Shown one piece after another: positions 5,527-13,434 of a stretch of 13,517 nucleotides of DNA (position 1 is its first letter; each line of letters opens with the position of its first letter). The notes beneath the pieces are model-generated. The model did not search any database. It was not told the DNA's origin and saw only the letters and a program-made list of their open reading frames with translations. Source of the DNA: Oscillospiraceae bacterium (GTDB taxonomy: Bacteria; Bacillota; Clostridia; Oscillospirales; Ruminococcaceae); the NCBI GenBank assembly GCA_900768245.1, contig CAAGCE010000258.1:1-13517 (forward strand). The letters are read 5' to 3'. Made by a program: the position numbers and the translations under genes.

Positions 5527-7248
5527 TTATCCGACAAGGCTCTGCTTCTGTTTTTCCCAAAGCTCATAATAGGCAGGGCTTGCTTCAAGGAGCTGAGAAT
5601 GTGTTCCTCTTGCGGTTATCCGTCCGTCCTCGATCATAAGTATCTGATCCGCTCCCATTACAGCAGAAAGCTTGTGAGCAATGACAACAAGCGTTTTGCC
5701 TTTTACCATTTCGGTTATCGCCTGCTGGATATACGCTTCATTATCGGGGTCAATGCTTGCTGTGGCTTCATCGAGCAGAACGATCGGAGCATCTTTCAGT
5801 ATTGCTCTTGCAATGGATATCCTCTGCTTTTCACCGCCCGAAAGCGTGCAGCCGCCCTCACCTATCACGGTATCATATCCGTTTTCAAGGGCTGAAATAA
5901 ATTCGTGGCAGCGTGCCTTTTTGCAGGCGGCGATAACATCTTCCCTTGTTGCTCCCTTTTTTCCGAAAGCAACATTGTTGAACACAGTATCGTTAAAAAG
6001 ATACACATTCTGAAAAACCACACTGATATTTTCAAGCAGACTTTCCGTCGTCATTGCCTTTATATCCGTTCCGCCAATGCTTATTTTTCCCGAATCGGTG
6101 TCCCAGAAACGGGCGATAAGATTTACCACCGTGCTTTTTCCGCAGCCGCTTTTTCCAACAAGCGCAGTCATACTGTGCTGTGGGATATGAAAGCTCATAT
6201 TTTTTATAACGTCATTTTCATTATATCCGAATGTAACATCTTTAAAATCAATATCAAAATTATTGAGCTTAACGGCTCTTCCGCTGTCGTCCATTACCGC
6301 TGTCTGCTTTACTCTGTCGTAACGGTCAAGAGATGCGTCCGCTACTCTGAACGCAGTGATATTTATAAGTGCCAGCATAGGTGCCGCAAGATCAAATGCG
6401 AACACCGACATTGCAAGAACAAAGGGCAGCTCCATTCCGCCGTTAAGTCCCACATATCCGCAGATAAATATAACTGCCGAAATGCAAAGCCCCGTCATAC
6501 ACTGCGACACAACAATCGGAACTGAAAAGCGCTTTTCAAATTTTATCTGCGCTTCGGTCAGTCTCAGAAAATCCTCGGAAGTAGCCTTGTGACTCTTTCC
6601 CGCAAGGTTGAATGCCTTAACTACGGGCATTCCCTTTATGTATTCGATAACCGTTCCAACAAGCTTGTTCTGTGCCTCCTGCTGATTTACAGCCTCCTCC
6701 GAAGCGACCTTATGGGCGGCTGCAAATGCGGCAAAAAACAGAGCCGTTGTGACCGCCATAGCCAGCGCCACCCATACATTCAGCACAAGAAGAAAGATAA
6801 AGGATATTCCGATGCCTATAACGGAAGTGGTTATCTTGCCGAGAGTGTCCATTCCGTGCTCTTCAACGAATGAAATATCATTGGTAATGACCGATGTGAC
6901 ATTGCCGATATTTCCCTCAGAGAAAAATCCCATCGGGAAACGCTTTATCCTGTCGCCGAAGGTCATACGCTCACGGGCAAATATCTCATATCCCACTCCC
7001 GACTGATTTACGTCCGTGAGATAGCGGAATATCATTCGCAGGATAACTCCAACAATGATTGCTATAAACGAAACTGCTATGACTTTTTTCCCAAAAGTAC
7101 CGTTCATTATGGTCATAAGCACATAAAGCAGCATACATATAGGTACATTAGATGTCAGGCTTTCAAGGAATGACAAAACATAAGCACGGTCAAGCTTTTT
7201 TCTGTATTCACCCGACAGTCCCATTATTCTTTTTATAAACTTAAACAT
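5527..7248 (-). CDS. ABC half-transporter (TMD-NBD), second of a pair
   Basis: The protein has 573 aa. A membrane domain of about six helices covers residues ~20-300, followed by an ATPase domain from ~330. The ATPase has Walker A GKSGCGKST (365-373), the Q-loop Gln413 in VVFQNVYLF, signature LSGGEKQR (469-476), Walker B IVLLDEATASID with catalytic Glu494, and His525 in IAHKL. All motifs are intact. An AAGGAGGG ribosome site sits 10 bases before the ATG. The start overlaps the end of the preceding half-transporter by 8 bases, so the two probably form a heterodimer. The fold is that of type IV exporters, but siderophore importers such as YbtPQ and IrtAB share it. The AraC regulator and Nik-like importer upstream favour a metallophore role. 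Export of a drug or peptide remains possible. Confidence 0.88.
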   Translation of the reverse strand: MFKFIKRIMGLSGEYRKKLDRAYVLSFLESLTSNVPICMLLYVLMTIMNGTFGKKVIAVSFIAIIVGVILRMIFRYLTDVNQSGVGYEIFARERMTFGDRIKRFPMGFFSEGNIGNVTSVITNDISFVEEHGMDTLGKITTSVIGIGISFIFLLVLNVWVALAMAVTTALFFAAFAAAHKVASEEAVNQQEAQNKLVGTVIEYIKGMPVVKAFNLAGKSHKATSEDFLRLTEAQIKFEKRFSVPIVVSQCMTGLCISAVIFICGYVGLNGGMELPFVLAMSVFAFDLAAPMLALINITAFRVADASLDRYDRVKQTAVMDDSGRAVKLNNFDIDFKDVTFGYNENDVIKNMSFHIPQHSMTALVGKSGCGKSTVVNLIARFWDTDSGKISIGGTDIKAMTTESLLENISVVFQNVYLFNDTVFNNVAFGKKGATREDVIAACKKARCHEFISALENGYDTVIGEGGCTLSGGEKQRISIARAILKDAPIVLLDEATASIDPDNEAYIQQAITEMVKGKTLVVIAHKLSAVMGADQILMIEDGRITARGTHSQLLEASPAYYELWEKQKQSLVG

Positions 7249-8986
7249 TCTCAGTACCCTCCTTTACCGCAATATTCCAGTTACCTGCTTCAAGGCTCAT
7301 TTTCCAGAGTTTATTGTAGATGCTGCTCTTTTCAATAAGCTCATTATGAGTGCCGTTTGCGGAAACCCTGCCGCCGTCAAGGACAACTATATTGTCCGCA
7401 TCTGCAATAGTTCCGAGCCTGTGAGCTATCATAATGACAGTTCTGCCCTTTGTAAGCTCATTGAGGGCATTTGTGATAAGCTCCTCATTTTCCGCATCGG
7501 TGTATGCCGTTGCTTCATCAAGAATTATTATGGGAGCATTTTTCAGTATCGCTCTCGCAATGGTTATTCGCTGTCGCTCACCTCCCGAAAGCTTGCCGCC
7601 GAGAACGCCGACTTCGGTATCATAGCCGTGAGGGAGCTTTGAAATAAAGTCGTGGCAGGCAGCAGCCTTTGCTGCGGCTATCATTTCTTCCTCGGTGGCA
7701 TCTTTTTTGCCCATACGGAGATTGTCTGCAATAGTGCCCTTAAACAGGAAATTATCCTGTGCAACATAAGCCGTCATATTCATAAGAGTATCAAAGGTAT
7801 ATTCACGGATATCACGTCCGCCGATAGTTATACTGCCGTTGGAAACGTCCCAGTAATGAACGGCAAGCCTTGCGGCAGTGGATTTTCCGCTGCCAGATTC
7901 GCCCACAAGGGCGGTCTTTTTGCCCTGCTCTGCCTTAAAACTCACATTTTTAAGAACGTCCTTGTCCTTGTATGCAAATGTGACATTTTTAAATTCAACA
8001 TCATAGCTTTCGGGCTGCTTAGTGACATATCCCGAATGAACGTCCTCCGCACTGTAAAGAGCTTCAAGCTGTTTTACGGTGTAATCCACCTGCGGGAACA
8101 TCGGGAAAAAGTTTATTACCCTTGTAAGCGGCCCGCTTATGCTCAGATCAAGCATAAGAACGAATATCCAGGTGTTAAGGTCAAGCATTCCGTTATAATA
8201 CATTATGGCACCCACAGGCAGTGTGAGCAGCACCGTGCAGGGCATTCCCGCATAAACCAGCGACATCGAACGCCAGCTCTCCTTGAACCAGTCAAGGGTA
8301 AATACCTTGTAATTCTCTACGGTTTCGGCATATTTTTTAAATGAGCTTGTAGTCTGACCAAAAATTTTTATTACTTCCATTCCCGAAACATATTCGACAA
8401 CGGCGTTGTTGAGCCTTGCTCCTGCCTCGTAATACAGCGGCATTTTCTTTACTCCCAATTTCATCATCAGCCCCATTCCGATAATTCCGAACGGCAGAGA
8501 TGCCAGGGAAAGCAGACCCATTCTCCAGTCTGTCACAAAGATGGCCGCCAGCACAATAAAAGGCATTACAAGATTTGGTATTCCCTCAGGAAGCATATGC
8601 GCAAGCATAAGCTCAATACGTCCTATCTCTTCCACAAAGCTTTTCTTGTATTTTCCCGTTCCGCCGTCAGCCACCTCGCCCAGCGGCTGATGCATAAGAT
8701 TGTCTGCAAGCTTTACACGCATATTGTAAAGCGTTCCGAAAGCACCCTCGTGAGAAAGATTAAGTCCTTCTCCGTAAAGAACATACTTTACCGTAAAGCA
8801 AAGCAGTATGAGCAGCGAAGTCCTCACAACGTCTGCCATTACTGCAGTTTCACCGATATATTTCCCGATAAGATCGCTTATCAGAAAATACGGTATAACA
8901 CCTATGGGAACACTTATTGAGATAAGTGCAAGCGCCGTAAAAACAAGGCGTTTATACTTTCCTGCATACTTTAATACAGATGACAT
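7241..8986 (-). CDS. ABC half-transporter (TMD-NBD), first of a pair
   Basis: The protein has 581 aa. A membrane domain covers residues ~12-300, including GIPNLVMPFIVLAAIFVTDWR. The ATPase domain has Walker A GESGSGKST (362-370), Gln410 in YVAQDNFLF, signature LSGGERQR (466-473), Walker B IIILDEATA with Glu491, and His522 in IAHRL. The D-loop reads AYTD (494-497) rather than the usual SALD. The partner protein has ASID. The ATG is fixed by AAAGGAGG 5-6 bases upstream. It lies ~97 bases after the AraC gene, across a small terminator and a TTAGC-N4-GCTAA inverted repeat. With its partner it should form a heterodimer in the cytoplasmic membrane. Similarity in type and layout to ybtA-ybtP-ybtQ suggests metal-chelate import, an inference from context. 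The substrate is unknown. Confidence 0.88.
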   Translation of the reverse strand: MSSVLKYAGKYKRLVFTALALISISVPIGVIPYFLISDLIGKYIGETAVMADVVRTSLLILLCFTVKYVLYGEGLNLSHEGAFGTLYNMRVKLADNLMHQPLGEVADGGTGKYKKSFVEEIGRIELMLAHMLPEGIPNLVMPFIVLAAIFVTDWRMGLLSLASLPFGIIGMGLMMKLGVKKMPLYYEAGARLNNAVVEYVSGMEVIKIFGQTTSSFKKYAETVENYKVFTLDWFKESWRSMSLVYAGMPCTVLLTLPVGAIMYYNGMLDLNTWIFVLMLDLSISGPLTRVINFFPMFPQVDYTVKQLEALYSAEDVHSGYVTKQPESYDVEFKNVTFAYKDKDVLKNVSFKAEQGKKTALVGESGSGKSTAARLAVHYWDVSNGSITIGGRDIREYTFDTLMNMTAYVAQDNFLFKGTIADNLRMGKKDATEEEMIAAAKAAACHDFISKLPHGYDTEVGVLGGKLSGGERQRITIARAILKNAPIIILDEATAYTDAENEELITNALNELTKGRTVIMIAHRLGTIADADNIVVLDGGRVSANGTHNELIEKSSIYNKLWKMSLEAGNWNIAVKEGTENV

Positions 8987-9001
8987 TTAGCTCCTCCTTT
9001 A

Positions 9002-9015
9002 TTAGCATAAGCTAA
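9002..9015. promoter_or_regulatory. Possible operator: TTAGC-ATAA-GCTAA inverted repeat
   Basis: A perfect 5-4-5 inverted repeat lies just upstream of the ribosome site of the first half-transporter (site at 8991-8998). Read on the minus strand as TTAGCTTATGCTAA, it agrees at 11 of 14 positions with the DtxR/IdeR core TTAGGTTAGCCTAA, recalled from memory. It could be the site of an iron- or manganese-responsive repressor or part of an AraC site. A chance palindrome in AT-rich DNA is also possible. Confidence 0.35.
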
Positions 9016-9023
9016 CCGATATG

Positions 9024-9051
9024 AAATAAAAAGGCACACTTTTTGTGTACC
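9024..9051 (-). terminator. Intrinsic terminator after the AraC-family gene
   Basis: On the minus strand, GGTACAC, a five-A loop and GTGTGCC (9033-9039 with 9045-9051; one G-U pair) are followed by TTTTTATTTC. It is 31 bases after the AraC stop. A TATAAT-like sequence (9057-9062) stands directly before it but has no good -35 box. That could be an activator-dependent promoter, in which case the hairpin would sit at the very start of the transcript. Confidence 0.7.
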
Positions 9052-9082
9052 TCTTAATTATAGATTCAATATTGTCTTTTTT

Positions 9083-10084
9083 CTACTCCGAAAAATGTTT
9101 TTTTTGCTCCGAATTATTATTTTTCATTCGCCTGCGGTATTCAAGAGGCGGATATCCGTAAACCGCACGAAATGCGGACGCAAACTTGCTCTGATTGCCG
9201 TAGCCCACAAGATGAGCCACATCTCCGACGCTCATTTCCGTCCGTCCCGAAAGCAGTTCTGCGGCATATCTTAACTTTTTCGACCTGATATATGTGCCCA
9301 CGGGCTGACCGTAAAGGCACTTGAAGCAGCTGCTAAGGTTTGTTTCGGAAATGCAGAATTTTGTCGCAAGTCCGCCTATGGTGATATCATCAATAAAATG
9401 CTGATTTATATAGGCATAAACCTCTTTCACCGCTTCCGCCACCGTGTGGGAAAAGCTGGGCAGCTGTTCCTGACGCTCATATCCGCTGGCATTTATAAAG
9501 CATAACAGCTCCAAGGTTTTCAGCACCATATATGGCTTTCGTATCTTTTCATCAACATTGTAAAGCTCCGAAAAAATATGTTCAAGCGCAGGTTTTGCCC
9601 TTATAAAAAAGGTGGGAGATGTTCTGAAAAGACGTTCTGAGATATTTTTAAGGTTTATTCCCGCTTCGGGGATACGCTGATCTATGGCAGGCTGCGCCTT
9701 TTCAATATCTATCATAACGGAAAGACCTCTGTATTTTCCGTAAGGAATACGGGAAGAAGCAAACTGCGAACCGTTCGTATCGCTTATGGCAAGATCGCCG
9801 CTGCTGATAAAGCCTATCTCACCGGTTTCAAGCTCAAATTCAAAGCAGCCCTCATTGCAGTAGTTTATCTGGATAAATCCCGGAACAGGCGGAGTTTCCT
9901 GCCAGCAGGAATTCATATCCAGCACATCATAGGACATAAGTATTCCCGTCATTACCTCGTAAACGTGCATTATCCCTCTTCCGCTGCCGTCGGAATCGGA
10001 GAGATAATAAACTGTGCAGTCCTTTCGTATCTCTTCATTTTCAAATCTGTAATTTCTCCAGGTCTCGGGGCTTATCTTTTGCAT
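9083..10084 (-). CDS. AraC-family transcriptional regulator
   Basis: The protein has 333 aa when started at the ATG at 10084, which has an AAGGAG site 5-6 bases upstream. A longer frame to 10114 lacks such a site and runs through a hairpin. The N-terminal ~215 residues form a sensor domain with no clear family match, although GFIQINYCNEGCFEFELETGE looks cupin-like. The last ~100 residues form the double helix-turn-helix of AraC/XylS proteins. There, DDITIGGLATKFCISETNLSS is the first helix pair, and VGDVAHLVGYGNQSKFASAF with a following YGYPPLEYRRR is the conserved second half. The DNA-binding part resembles PchR/YbtA-type regulators that sense metallophores. Located between the Nik-like importer genes and the half-transporter pair, it probably activates one or both when their substrate is present. 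That is inference. Confidence 0.88.
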   Translation of the reverse strand: MQKISPETWRNYRFENEEIRKDCTVYYLSDSDGSGRGIMHVYEVMTGILMSYDVLDMNSCWQETPPVPGFIQINYCNEGCFEFELETGEIGFISSGDLAISDTNGSQFASSRIPYGKYRGLSVMIDIEKAQPAIDQRIPEAGINLKNISERLFRTSPTFFIRAKPALEHIFSELYNVDEKIRKPYMVLKTLELLCFINASGYERQEQLPSFSHTVAEAVKEVYAYINQHFIDDITIGGLATKFCISETNLSSCFKCLYGQPVGTYIRSKKLRYAAELLSGRTEMSVGDVAHLVGYGNQSKFASAFRAVYGYPPLEYRRRMKNNNSEQKKHFSE

Positions 10085-10103
10085 AAATTCTCCTTGCACA
10101 AAA

Positions 10104-10143
10104 CAGCGCAGCACATCTGCTATTTCCCACAGATGTGCCGCTG
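10104..10143 (-). terminator. Hairpin between the binding-protein and AraC genes
   Basis: A stem of CAGCG plus GCACATCTG pairs with CAGATGTGC plus CGCTG, 14 bp with a two-base bulge and a 10-base loop. On the minus strand it is followed by TTTTGTGC and then by the AAGGAG site of the AraC gene. The T-tract is short, so it may reduce read-through rather than stop it fully, giving more binding protein than regulator. Confidence 0.6.
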
Positions 10144-10153
10144 TATAATGATC

Positions 10154-11836
10154 TTATTTAAGGTCTATTCCGCTTACTTCGACATACTGGCTGTCGGAGC
10201 AGAAATCATAGCTGTTTATCTTGTCGCTGTTCCACGCCGCAAGCTCAACCGTGTTCGCAAAAGGAACGCAGAGTGCCTCATCGGGAATGGTCGTGAGGAT
10301 AGTTTTGTATATCTCATTTATTCGGCTTTCATCGGAGGAGCAGTCAAGCTCGGCAACTATTCCCTCAGGCAGGAATGATGCAAACTGCACCGCAACAGGG
10401 TCTGCACTTACCGCAGGATCCATATTTGTAACGATAGTGAACGGGTCAAAGGAGCCGCCGTAGGTGCGGTAATGGATAATGTCATATTCACCGCTCACAG
10501 ATGCAGTGTAGTATGTCATCATATCCATATCGGAAACATCGACCTTGAAACCCACCTTGCCAAGCTGCGAAGCGATAGCAAGCATACCGTCGCCGATGCT
10601 GCCGTAATCGCTGGTGTAAAGCATAGTCATTTCAAGAGGAGTTCCGTCCTTGTCCCTGATGCCGTCCCCGTCGGAATCAACCCAGCCTGCCTCATCAAGA
10701 AGCTGTGCCGCCTTGTCGGGGTCATAGCTGTAAGTGGTCACGTCAACATCGCAGTAGGGCTTTGACTTGCTGAAAAGAGTATCGGCAGGTGTCATTGTTC
10801 CCTGGAAAACATCGTTTGAAATCGCTTCTTTGTCGATCGCATATTCAACTGCAAGGCGCACATTTTTATCATCAAAAGGAGCTTTTGACATATTGAAGCC
10901 TATGTAATTCGTAAGCGTAGGCTCATCATTTATAGCTGTGCCGAAAGCACTGTCTGCGGAAAGCTCGGTGTAAGCATCAGCACTGAGTCTTGATGCACCT
11001 GTTATCGCATCAATTTCGCCGCTTCTGAGAGCAAGCACCTTTGCATCATTGTCGGGAATTACCTTTATCTTGAATGTATCAGCCTCGGGAGCTTCACCCC
11101 AGTAATACGGATTGCGGACAAAGGTATAAACGCTGCCGTCAAAATCTCCCTCATACATATAAGGACCCGTTCCCATTGTCATTGTCTGGAAATCATCTGC
11201 CTTGTATGTAAGGTCATCGTTAAAGCCCTTGGGATTTACGATACCGAGAGGATTGCAGGTGGAAAGGTCATTGAGCGTACCGTAATAGGGTTGAGTAAGC
11301 TTTATAACAACTGTGGATTCATCGGGAGCTTCGATGCTGTCAATGACCGTCATAAGCTTTCCGTAGGAACCGATATACATTCCCAGATTTACCTGTGCCG
11401 CTTCAAGGCTTGTCTTTACAGCAGCCGCATCGCAGGGAGTTCCGTCGGAGAATTTAATGCCGTCTCTGATAGTAAATGTGTATTCCTTGCCGTCCTCGCT
11501 CACGTCCCATTTTTCGGCAATGCTGCCCTTGTATTCCCCGTCCTCATAGACAACGAGAGTATCATAGAAATTGTGTTCCCAGTAGGAAATGCCGTAGTTC
11601 GAGGACATTCCGCCGTGAAGCACGGCATAAAAGCCTGCATCGAATGTCCAACTTTCGCAGAGCGTTACATTTTTGCTTTCCGATGATGTATCGGAATTGT
11701 TATCGGCAGTGGACGAAACCTCCGCATCATCTGTTTCTGATGTTGTTCCTGTGTTGTCGGACGTGCTTCCGCAGGCAGCCATATTTGCACATATTGCAAA
11801 TGCAGCAACCGCAGCAAAAAACTTTTTCATTTTCAT
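10154..11836 (-). CDS. Family 5 solute-binding lipoprotein (peptide/nickel type)
   Basis: The protein has 560 aa. A lipoprotein signal ends in MAAC with Cys22, followed by a Ser/Thr/Asp-rich linker to about residue 55. The mature part is a SBP_bac_5 (DppA/OppA/NikA) protein. It carries the family hallmark AEKWDVSEDGKEYTFTIRDG, followed by KFSDGTPCDAAAVKTSLEA. It should capture substrate outside the cell and deliver it to the permeases. Family members bind peptides, nickel or cobalt chelates, haem or opine metallophores such as staphylopine (CntA), so sequence alone does not give the ligand. An AAAGGAA site lies about 8 bases before the ATG at 11836, and a second ATG two codons later is a possible alternative. 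It follows the two ATPase genes by 54 bases and precedes the AraC gene, so it belongs to the same uptake operon. Confidence 0.92.
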   Translation of the reverse strand: MKMKKFFAAVAAFAICANMAACGSTSDNTGTTSETDDAEVSSTADNNSDTSSESKNVTLCESWTFDAGFYAVLHGGMSSNYGISYWEHNFYDTLVVYEDGEYKGSIAEKWDVSEDGKEYTFTIRDGIKFSDGTPCDAAAVKTSLEAAQVNLGMYIGSYGKLMTVIDSIEAPDESTVVIKLTQPYYGTLNDLSTCNPLGIVNPKGFNDDLTYKADDFQTMTMGTGPYMYEGDFDGSVYTFVRNPYYWGEAPEADTFKIKVIPDNDAKVLALRSGEIDAITGASRLSADAYTELSADSAFGTAINDEPTLTNYIGFNMSKAPFDDKNVRLAVEYAIDKEAISNDVFQGTMTPADTLFSKSKPYCDVDVTTYSYDPDKAAQLLDEAGWVDSDGDGIRDKDGTPLEMTMLYTSDYGSIGDGMLAIASQLGKVGFKVDVSDMDMMTYYTASVSGEYDIIHYRTYGGSFDPFTIVTNMDPAVSADPVAVQFASFLPEGIVAELDCSSDESRINEIYKTILTTIPDEALCVPFANTVELAAWNSDKINSYDFCSDSQYVEVSGIDLK

Positions 11837-11890
11837 AATATCTTTCCTTTCAAAAAAATGCTGTATATTAACCGCTTTTGCGGAAATATC

Positions 11891-12655
11891 CTATCTTTTT
11901 ATCCCCAACAACGAGGAATTTATGAGTATTGCGGAGTAATCACTTTTAAATACCGCCGTATCTCCCTCATATTTTACGGTTTCAAGTATCCTGCCACTTT
12001 TCATAACGGCTATCCGCTGTGATGTGTAAAGAGCGGCGTCAATGTCGTGGGTTATGAGCAGAAAGCCTTTTCCCGAGCTTTTCTGTATCCGCACAAGCAG
12101 ATTGAGAACGCTTTTTCTCACCGCAGCATCAAGTCCGCTGACGGCTTCATCAAATATTATGTAATCGGGGTCTGCCGCAAGGGCACGGGCAATGCATATT
12201 CTTTTCTGCTGTCCGCCCGAAAGCTCTCCCGAGCGCCGTTCAAGGACATTAAGAGGCAGCTCCATTTGCTCCGTAAGCTGTTCAACAGTTTCCCTTTCTT
12301 CCTCACGGGAGCATTTTTTCAGATTTTTTATCGGCTCCGCAATGCAGTCATATACGGAAAATCGTGGGTCAAGAGCAGCCCTGCTGTTTTGAAGAACAAG
12401 CTGGAGCTTTGCGCACAAAGCCTTGTTTTTCCGACGCAGCTTCGGCGTTATATTTTCTCCGTCACACAGCACATTTCCGCTGTCGGGTGAAATAAGCCCT
12501 GACATTATTCTTACAAGTGTGGTCTTTCCCGAACCGCTTTCCCCGACCAGTGAACAGAACTCATTTTTATCGAGAGAAAAGCTGACATTATCGGCGGCAG
12601 TGAATTTTCTGCCGTCCGTAACAAAGCGTTTCGTGATATTATTTGCCGTTAAAAT
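11891..12655 (-). CDS. NikE/DppF-type ATPase, probable ATT start codon
   Basis: The full protein has 254 aa when started at ATT (12653-12655). An in-frame TAA stands immediately before that codon, and no ATG, GTG or TTG occurs in frame until the ATG at 12505. Starting at 12505 would delete residues 1-50, including Walker A. From ATT the protein begins with ILTANNITKRF (fMet in place of I) and has Walker A GESGSGKTT (38-46), a Q-loop near 85-89, signature LSGGQQKR (145-152), Walker B IIFDEAVSGLD with catalytic Glu170, and His203 in ITHD. The site GAGGTGA stands 5 bases before the ATT. All motifs are intact, so it is probably functional rather than broken. It pairs with the neighbouring ATPase to power the importer. 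The length matches short NikE-like proteins. A sequencing error of ATG to ATT cannot be excluded. Confidence 0.85.
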   Translation of the reverse strand: MLTANNITKRFVTDGRKFTAADNVSFSLDKNEFCSLVGESGSGKTTLVRIMSGLISPDSGNVLCDGENITPKLRRKNKALCAKLQLVLQNSRAALDPRFSVYDCIAEPIKNLKKCSREEERETVEQLTEQMELPLNVLERRSGELSGGQQKRICIARALAADPDYIIFDEAVSGLDAAVRKSVLNLLVRIQKSSGKGFLLITHDIDAALYTSQRIAVMKSGRILETVKYEGDTAVFKSDYSAILINSSLLGIKR

Positions 12656-12660
12656 TTATC

Positions 12661-12667
12661 TCACCTC
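12661..12667 (-). promoter_or_regulatory. Strong ribosome binding site for the ATT-start ATPase
   Basis: GAGGTGA, seven bases complementary to the 3' end of 16S rRNA, overlaps the TGA stop of the upstream ATPase and ends 5 bases before ATT at 12655. This is standard spacing and is the main positional support for the ATT start. Confidence 0.8.
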
Positions 12668-13433
12668 ATATCAGCAGAGCGGCATCAAGCAGCTCCTTTG
12701 TATATTCGTTTTCGGGAGCTGAGATTATTTTATCAATATCCCCCTGCTCAACAAAAACACCGTTTTTCATTATATAAGCATATCCACCGAAACGTTCTGC
12801 CGCCGTAAAATCATGAGTTATCATTATGACGCTCGCACTGCCGCAAAGCTCCTTCAGCATTTCCGTAACAGCTATCCTGTGCTCCGCATCGAGAGCAGTT
12901 GTAGGCTCATCTGCAATTATCAGCCGAGGTCGGTTCATTACTGCAGATGCCACAGCCGCTCTCTGGAGCATTCCTCCAGAAAGCATATACGGATAACTTG
13001 CCCACACCGCTTCGCAGTGCTCAAGACCTGCTCTCCGCATCGCTTCAAGAACCGCAGCTTTTGCCTCTTTTCCACTGCTTTTGTTGTGCAGTCTGTATGT
13101 CTCCGCAAGCTGATGTCCAAGCTTGTATGAAGGGTCAAAGGCAGTCATAGGATTTTGCGGAATAAGTGCAATATCGCTGCCGTAAAGCTTTCGGCGGTTT
13201 TTTGCATCTGCCGATAAAATATCTGTTTCGTCAAATATTATCTGCCCTAATACATCGAAATCGGCGCTGTTCGTAAGTCCGAACATCGCACGGCATATCA
13301 TGGTCTTTCCGCTTCCCGACTGACCGAGTATCAGCAGAGGTCTGCCCGTATCAACGGAAAGACTAATGCCATTAACAGCATTTAAGCCACTGCTTTTTAC
13401 AGTCACGGAGAGATTTTTTATTTCCAGCAGCAT
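12666..13433 (-). CDS. NikD/DppD-type ATPase of the importer
   Basis: The protein has 255 aa. Walker A is GQSGSGKT (37-44). The Q-loop is at Gln93 in IPQNPMTAFDP, a hallmark of the peptide/nickel importer family. The signature is LSGGMLQR (151-158), Walker B is LIIADEPTTALD with Glu176, and the switch is His207 in ITHD. It lacks the ~70-residue C-terminal extension of OppD/DppD and matches the shorter NikD type, which favours a metal or metal-chelate substrate, though weakly. The ATG follows the permease stop by one base and has a GGGAGG site 7-8 bases upstream. It ends 10 bases before the ATT start of its partner ATPase, and the two should form a heterodimer beneath the permeases. Confidence 0.92.
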   Translation of the reverse strand: MLLEIKNLSVTVKSSGLNAVNGISLSVDTGRPLLILGQSGSGKTMICRAMFGLTNSADFDVLGQIIFDETDILSADAKNRRKLYGSDIALIPQNPMTAFDPSYKLGHQLAETYRLHNKSSGKEAKAAVLEAMRRAGLEHCEAVWASYPYMLSGGMLQRAAVASAVMNRPRLIIADEPTTALDAEHRIAVTEMLKELCGSASVIMITHDFTAAERFGGYAYIMKNGVFVEQGDIDKIISAPENEYTKELLDAALLI

Positions 13434-13434
13434 T

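Noticed and set aside
7652..8344. 230-aa plus-strand open frame
   Set aside because: It is antisense to a complete ABC half-transporter and shows no start signal or domain.
10085..10114. Longer start for the AraC-family protein
   Set aside because: No ribosome site precedes 10114, and the region is part of a hairpin and of the AAGGAG site used by the ATG at 10084.
11872..11883. Small hairpin ccgc-tttt-gcgg between the ATPase and binding-protein genes
   Set aside because: Four base pairs and no T-tract are too weak to call a terminator; no clear promoter was found next to it.
11891..12505. Truncated ATPase lacking Walker A, possible pseudogene
   Set aside because: The frame continues upstream without a stop through an intact Walker A to an ATT codon with a strong ribosome site. 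The gene is complete with a rare start.
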